From Paraburkholderia gardini (GTDB lineage Bacteria > Pseudomonadota > Gammaproteobacteria > Burkholderiales > Burkholderiaceae), in assembly GCF_907164575.1 (NCBI RefSeq), contig NZ_CAJQYY010000017.1, positions 62,001 to 126,000 of the forward strand: a stretch of 64,000 nt of DNA. The letters are read 5' to 3'. Position 1 is the stretch's first letter; every line of letters starts with the position of its first letter. The position numbers and the translations under genes were made by a program. The notes beneath the pieces are model-generated. The model saw only the letters and a program-made list of their open reading frames with translations. It made no database searches and had not been told where the DNA came from. Positions 60,196-64,000 of the stretch are shown piece by piece.

Positions 60196-60819
60196 CTACT
60201 GCAGATACCGGACTACGAGCCGGGTAGCCTCGTCGACGAGCGCTCCAAACGCTTCTTCAGAGAGGCTTTCGGAATGGTGCACGACCGCTGTATGCGTCAG
60301 TGCTTCTATCGATGTCACGCACACAAACGCCGCGAGCCCCAGGTCGAGCGGGCGGAATTCATCGCAATGGGCATCGAGCCAGGCCCTGAACAGGGCATGA
60401 ATTTCTCCGTTCAGGACTTCCGTGTTTTCAAGTCTTCCCATACGCGGAATCTGCTCCGCAAGCACGCGATGTAGCCTGGGATCGATGCGATGCGCCTCCA
60501 TCGCCGCGACGACAAGCGCGCGCACCGCCTGCTCCATCGGCAGTGCCGCAGCCTCTGCCAGCGCATCACGGACGACCTGCATGAGTTCCTCACCATGGCG
60601 CTTCATGACGGCGGCAACGAGCGCCTCTTTGCCGGGGAAATACTGGTAGAGCGAGCCGACGCTCACGCCCGCTTTTTCCGCGATACGGTTGGTGCTGGCT
60701 TTATCGAAGCCGTCCCTGACCAGAATGCGAGCGGTCGCTTCAATCAGCGCATCGACCGTCGCACGCGATCTCCCTTGAGAGGCGTATTTCCTGGGTTTCG
60801 TGAGCGGTTTTCGCGCCAT
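60196..60819 (-). CDS. TetR-family transcriptional regulator
   Basis: A 207-residue TetR regulator. The helix-turn-helix (about 15-65) reads SRATVDALIEATARILVRDG, then STNRIAEKAGVSVGSLYQYFPGKEALVAAV. The C-terminal ligand-binding core is all-helical (VRDALAEAAALPMEQAVRALVV onward). It is divergent from a DinB-family gene across a 134-bp region with a dyad at 60848-60867, so it likely represses itself and perhaps that gene. It faces the CHASE2 gene convergently. Ligand unknown. Confidence 0.93.
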   Translation of the reverse strand: MARKPLTKPRKYASQGRSRATVDALIEATARILVRDGFDKASTNRIAEKAGVSVGSLYQYFPGKEALVAAVMKRHGEELMQVVRDALAEAAALPMEQAVRALVVAAMEAHRIDPRLHRVLAEQIPRMGRLENTEVLNGEIHALFRAWLDAHCDEFRPLDLGLAAFVCVTSIEALTHTAVVHHSESLSEEAFGALVDEATRLVVRYLQ

Positions 60820-60847
60820 TTTCCGCGCTCCAGATGCGAGTAGATAA

Positions 60848-60867
60848 ATATGAGTTGTTACTCGTAT
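60848..60867. promoter_or_regulatory. TetR operator candidate
   Basis: ATATGAGTTG with TTACTCGTAT is an imperfect 20-bp dyad (7 of 10 positions pair, core GAGT/ACTC) midway between the divergent TetR and DinB genes. Confidence 0.5.
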
Positions 60868-60953
60868 TATGCATCTGACGCATCGAATCGCAACGAAGCA
60901 GCCAACCTGGATCGAACACGCATCGCAACCTCGACGATGAAAGGAGATGTCTC

Positions 60954-61439
60954 ATGATCTGTCAGCCTTACTCGAAACTTGTTGCCATCAAACGATGGGC
61001 CGATCGCGGCCTTCATGATGTTGTCAGTCAGAATTACGATCGGCTGACCAGTGAGGATGCGTCGATCATGCTCCGCATCCTCGACCATATACATGTGGTC
61101 GACACAATCTTTCAGCATCACCTGCAGGGACTGCCGCACACGTTTCAGGCGCCGCGATCGGAGAGAATGCCGGAACTCCAGGCGCTTGCGCGCAGTGCGC
61201 GCGAGGTCGACGACTGGTACGCGCATTACGTGGATAGTCTGGCGGAGAGCGATTTCGAGCAGCCTGTCGATTTTGTCTTCACCAGCGGAAAGCCGGCGCG
61301 CATGCGGCGAGGTGAGATCATCCTGCACGTGTGCCTGCATGGAACGTATCATCGCGGCAATGCCGGCGCCGTTCTTCAGTTGAGAGGCCTCACGCCGAGT
61401 CGTGATGCGATCACGGACTTTCTCGAAGACGCGGCGTGA
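60954..61439 (+). CDS. DinB-family (YfiT-like) metal-dependent protein
   Basis: A 161-residue four-helix-bundle protein of the DinB/YfiT superfamily. The start AIKRWADRGLHDVV matches the family's first helix. Candidate metal ligands are H45 or H47 (LDHIHVVDTIF) and H129 and H133 (HVCLHGTYHRG), the usual three-His arrangement. An AAGGAG box precedes the ATG. Members include metal-dependent thiol-linked transferases and hydrolases, but the substrate here is unknown. It is divergent from a TetR gene, which may repress it, suggesting a stress or detoxification role. Confidence 0.9.
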   Translation: MICQPYSKLVAIKRWADRGLHDVVSQNYDRLTSEDASIMLRILDHIHVVDTIFQHHLQGLPHTFQAPRSERMPELQALARSAREVDDWYAHYVDSLAESDFEQPVDFVFTSGKPARMRRGEIILHVCLHGTYHRGNAGAVLQLRGLTPSRDAITDFLEDAA

Positions 61440-61560
61440 TGCAGGTGGGCAACTACCTGATGACGGCTACGCGGCAGGGACATTGTGGTCTGTGAGCCGG
61501 CTGCGGTGAATATCGGCTACGCCGCGGTTATTTCCAGCATGCCGCTCAAGATGCGATCGC

Positions 61561-64000
61561 TCAACGGCTATTGCTATCGAGCAACGGCTGCAACGCCGGC
61601 GCGAGCGACCTCAGAAACTGCACCGCCATCGCGCTCGTAAAATCGTAGCGGGCCGCATACGGCTCGTGAACGTAAGCGGTCAACGCACCAAAGAAACGGT
61701 TGCCGAACGCGAATACAAAAATTGCGGTCCGGTTGACCTTGCGCGACTCGATCAGCCGGGCACCGGGCGCAAACACATCGAAGCGCTGGTCGCCTGTCCC
61801 GGTTTTGCCGTACACCGCGAGCGTCCTGCCATCAGGAAACGTCATGCCCTGGGCAAGGCGCTTTGCGGTGCCGCCCTGCACCACGTCATTCAACAACTCA
61901 CGCACCACGTTGACAATCTGCGGCGACACCATGGCCTGCGGGGCCACTGACGCTCGCGTGAAATGCGTCTCATACGGCGTATTCTTCGCGAAATCGAGTT
62001 GCGCGATGCTTTCGGTCGGCACCTTGTCGCCGCCGTTGGCGATCACGCCGATCAGTTGCGCGAGCGCGGCCGGCCGGTCACCCGATGCACCGATGGCCGC
62101 CGCATACGACGGTGTCAGGTTCGCGAACGGATACCCTAGCGCCTGCCACGACTTGCCGATCGCGTCGTACGCACGCAGTTCCACCATGCGTTTGATCCTG
62201 CGGTCCTGTGTCGCGTGGTAGCGCGTCTTGAAGAGCCAGGAATAGGTGCCAGGACGCACGTCGCGGCTCGCGTTCTGCAACTGGTCGAGCGTTGCGTCCG
62301 GATGTTCACGCAGATAGTTGACGGTCCACAACTCCAGCGGATGCACGCTCGCGATATAACCGCGATCATTCAGATTGAAGCGGTCAATCGCGTACTTCAT
62401 GTAGAGCTTCGCAAGATCGTCCTCCGCAAGCGACGCCGCGGACGTGCCTTTCAAGGCCGCGCGCATCCGCGCGTCGAACCATGCCTGCGAGCTGTCGGGC
62501 GCGACGCTGCGCAGCACCGTCGCGATCTTCGGCGGCGACTTGCGCACGCCTTGCAGCAGAATCGCCAGCGCTTCGTCGGGCGTCTTGCCATGGTACTTCG
62601 TGTAGAAGCGCTTCATGTACACGCGGCTTTCCTGATCGGCAAAACGTGTGAGATACAGCTTGCGTGTCGCGGGATCGGCGAGCCAGTGGGAAGACGACCC
62701 CGAGGTCTGGATCATCTCGTAGTGCACGATGTCACGCATCAGACGCACGAATACGAGATTCACCGAGTGCTGGAATGCTGCGTGCACGGTCAGAATGCGG
62801 CTGTTATCGCCCGATTCGAAATTACTGAACGTCTGCGCGCCGCCGCCCGTATAGAACGTCTCGCCCGGGCTGGCTGAGTATTTTCTTTCCACCGCGGCAT
62901 TGAGCATATTCTGCAGGGAGCGGTCCGACGTATGCGTGAGGTAGTCGAGTGCCCAGCGTGTCAGCGCATCCATCGGATCGGGTTTGACGCGTTTAAGCTC
63001 CGCCGTGCTCAGCGACGCATAACGCGTGTGCAGGTCGGAGACGATCTGCAGGTACGTGATGAGCGCACGCAGCTTGGCCGTCGACCCGAGATTCAGGCGC
63101 GCGCCCTGGTTGATGTCGAACGGTTCATTGACGCTGTCGGTTTGCACCCTCAGGAGGTTCGCGCCGTTGCGCCGTTCGAACAGCGTGAAACTGTAGGCGA
63201 TCTTCGATGGGTCGTCCTGAGGGCGCAGCATTTCGAAACCGTACAGTCCCGCGGCCCGCGCGCCGTCGTGGGTTGCCGCGCTTGCGAGCCGGTCGCTCAC
63301 CGCCTGCTGAACCGCGTTGTTGAGCGTACCGGTCACCTGCAGATCGAGCCTGTCGAGTTCATAGAAGCCAGGTATGCCGAGCGCCGCCAGCAGATGGGCG
63401 CGCATCGAGGTGACCGCCTTGCGGCTCACGAACGATTCGGTCGAATGTCTGCGTGGCGGTGAGCTCAGTTCGAGATGCGCGGCGAGCGCCGCATCGCGCA
63501 GCGAAGGCGAAATGACGCCACCTGTCGCCAGCAGTCGCAGATAGCTGTCGGTCCGGCGTTCGAGATCGCCATAGCCATGATGCAGAAAGTATGACGGCGC
63601 GCGTTGCGCGATCATCAGTGACAGAACCTGCCTGAACGCCACCGCCTGGGCAGCGAGGTTGTCATCGGATGTGGGCGCATCGAGGATGCGGTTGACTTCG
63701 TCGAAGTCACGCCCGTACCACGCGGCAAGGCCGTCGCCAATGCCGTTGATCTCGCCGAGACCAGGCTGCGCCGCAAGTGGCACCGAATTCAGATAGACCT
63801 TGACGATCTGACGCCGCGCGGGCATGGTCTGCGGCCCGTCCAGATAGGCACGCACCGAAGCCGATGCGATCTGCCGCAGCTTCTCTGGCGGCGTCGTCGT
63901 GCGCCCGCCAGGCGAGTGGCGGAATTTCTCGATCTGCGTGGCGAGTGTGCTGCCGCCCGGCGTCGATTGCTGCCGGTTGAACACGCGTATGCCCTGGTCA
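61561..64000 (-). CDS. penicillin-binding protein 1-like transglycosylase-transpeptidase (5' end beyond window)
   Basis: The last 812 or so residues of a large class A PBP-like protein; the frame is still open at the right edge (DQGIRVFNRQQSTPGG), so the N-terminus lies outside. The glycosyltransferase-51 motif appears as STPGGSTLATQIEKF, then VKVYLNSVPLAAQPGLGEINGIGDGLAAWYG. The transpeptidase half has STAK (GSTAKLRA), SVN (QHSVNLVFV) and KTG (AVYGKTGTGDQRF), all three catalytic boxes. A long insert lies between the last two. It differs from housekeeping PBP1a in its spacing and length, so a specialised role is possible. It would work in the periplasm, anchored by an upstream helix not seen here. 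Confidence 0.85.
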   Translation of the reverse strand, partial: DQGIRVFNRQQSTPGGSTLATQIEKFRHSPGGRTTTPPEKLRQIASASVRAYLDGPQTMPARRQIVKVYLNSVPLAAQPGLGEINGIGDGLAAWYGRDFDEVNRILDAPTSDDNLAAQAVAFRQVLSLMIAQRAPSYFLHHGYGDLERRTDSYLRLLATGGVISPSLRDAALAAHLELSSPPRRHSTESFVSRKAVTSMRAHLLAALGIPGFYELDRLDLQVTGTLNNAVQQAVSDRLASAATHDGARAAGLYGFEMLRPQDDPSKIAYSFTLFERRNGANLLRVQTDSVNEPFDINQGARLNLGSTAKLRALITYLQIVSDLHTRYASLSTAELKRVKPDPMDALTRWALDYLTHTSDRSLQNMLNAAVERKYSASPGETFYTGGGAQTFSNFESGDNSRILTVHAAFQHSVNLVFVRLMRDIVHYEMIQTSGSSSHWLADPATRKLYLTRFADQESRVYMKRFYTKYHGKTPDEALAILLQGVRKSPPKIATVLRSVAPDSSQAWFDARMRAALKGTSAASLAEDDLAKLYMKYAIDRFNLNDRGYIASVHPLELWTVNYLREHPDATLDQLQNASRDVRPGTYSWLFKTRYHATQDRRIKRMVELRAYDAIGKSWQALGYPFANLTPSYAAAIGASGDRPAALAQLIGVIANGGDKVPTESIAQLDFAKNTPYETHFTRASVAPQAMVSPQIVNVVRELLNDVVQGGTAKRLAQGMTFPDGRTLAVYGKTGTGDQRFDVFAPGARLIESRKVNRTAIFVFAFGNRFFGALTAYVHEPYAARYDFTSAMAVQFLRSLAPALQPLLDSNSR

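Noticed and set aside
1-64000. tRNA, rRNA, insertion sequences and prophage genes
   Set aside because: None could be recognised by reading: no tRNA-like cloverleaf, transposase motif, terminal repeats or phage structural genes.

Overview
The window looks like a chromosome or megaplasmid segment of a GC-rich betaproteobacterium, most like Paraburkholderia/Burkholderia/Caballeronia. This is inferred from the codon bias, the general-diffusion porin of Burkholderiales type, the many LysR/IclR/AraC/TetR regulators beside small catabolic operons, and the style of the two-partner secretion locus. No rRNA, tRNA, IS element or CRISPR array was seen. The sequence is compact, and the few gaps above 300 bp are described separately.

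Layout. (1) 0.5-6.3 kb: a NarL-type response regulator with a 7TM histidine kinase, a DUF72 protein, and a LysR/TauE-type exporter divergent pair. (2) 6.3-18.6 kb: an uptake and acyl-CoA catabolic region with two near-identical MFS carriers, two DUF1254 proteins, a porin, an acyl-CoA dehydrogenase, an NDP-forming acyl-CoA synthetase and two tandem IclR regulators. Two of its promoters carry the same 22-bp box at the same distance from the same downstream element, so they are probably one regulon. (3) 18.7-24.2 kb: a TonB siderophore receptor and a divergent PepSY protein, each behind a Fur-like site, then a CPA1 Na+/H+ antiporter. (4) 24.3-25.8 kb: an AT-rich hipB-hipA island whose HipA is cut short. 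(5) 26.3-33.3 kb: Lrp, then a divergent sugar-type ABC cluster (RpiR regulator, ATPase, SDR dehydrogenase leftward; binding protein and two permeases rightward). (6) 33.3-35.3 kb: a secreted beta-propeller protein.

(7) 36.3-53.5 kb is the most striking part: a leftward five-gene two-partner secretion/contact-dependent inhibition operon. It contains a small TpsA exoprotein, a TpsB/CdiB transporter, a parvulin-type peptidyl-prolyl isomerase, a 3893-residue CdiA with a PD-(D/E)xK-like C-terminal toxin, and a CdiI-like immunity protein. Two exoproteins share one transporter, with a dedicated foldase between them. The region beyond cdiI holds protein-like fragments that may be decayed modules.

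(8) 53.9-57.3 kb: AraC-VOC, an F420-reductase-like oxidoreductase, and an SDR with a divergent LysR. (9) 57.5-60.2 kb: a tight FecR - OmpA-like lipoprotein - CHASE2 operon, whose CHASE2 protein has no cytoplasmic output domain. (10) 60.2-64 kb: a TetR/DinB divergent pair and a large class A PBP-like protein that runs off the right edge.
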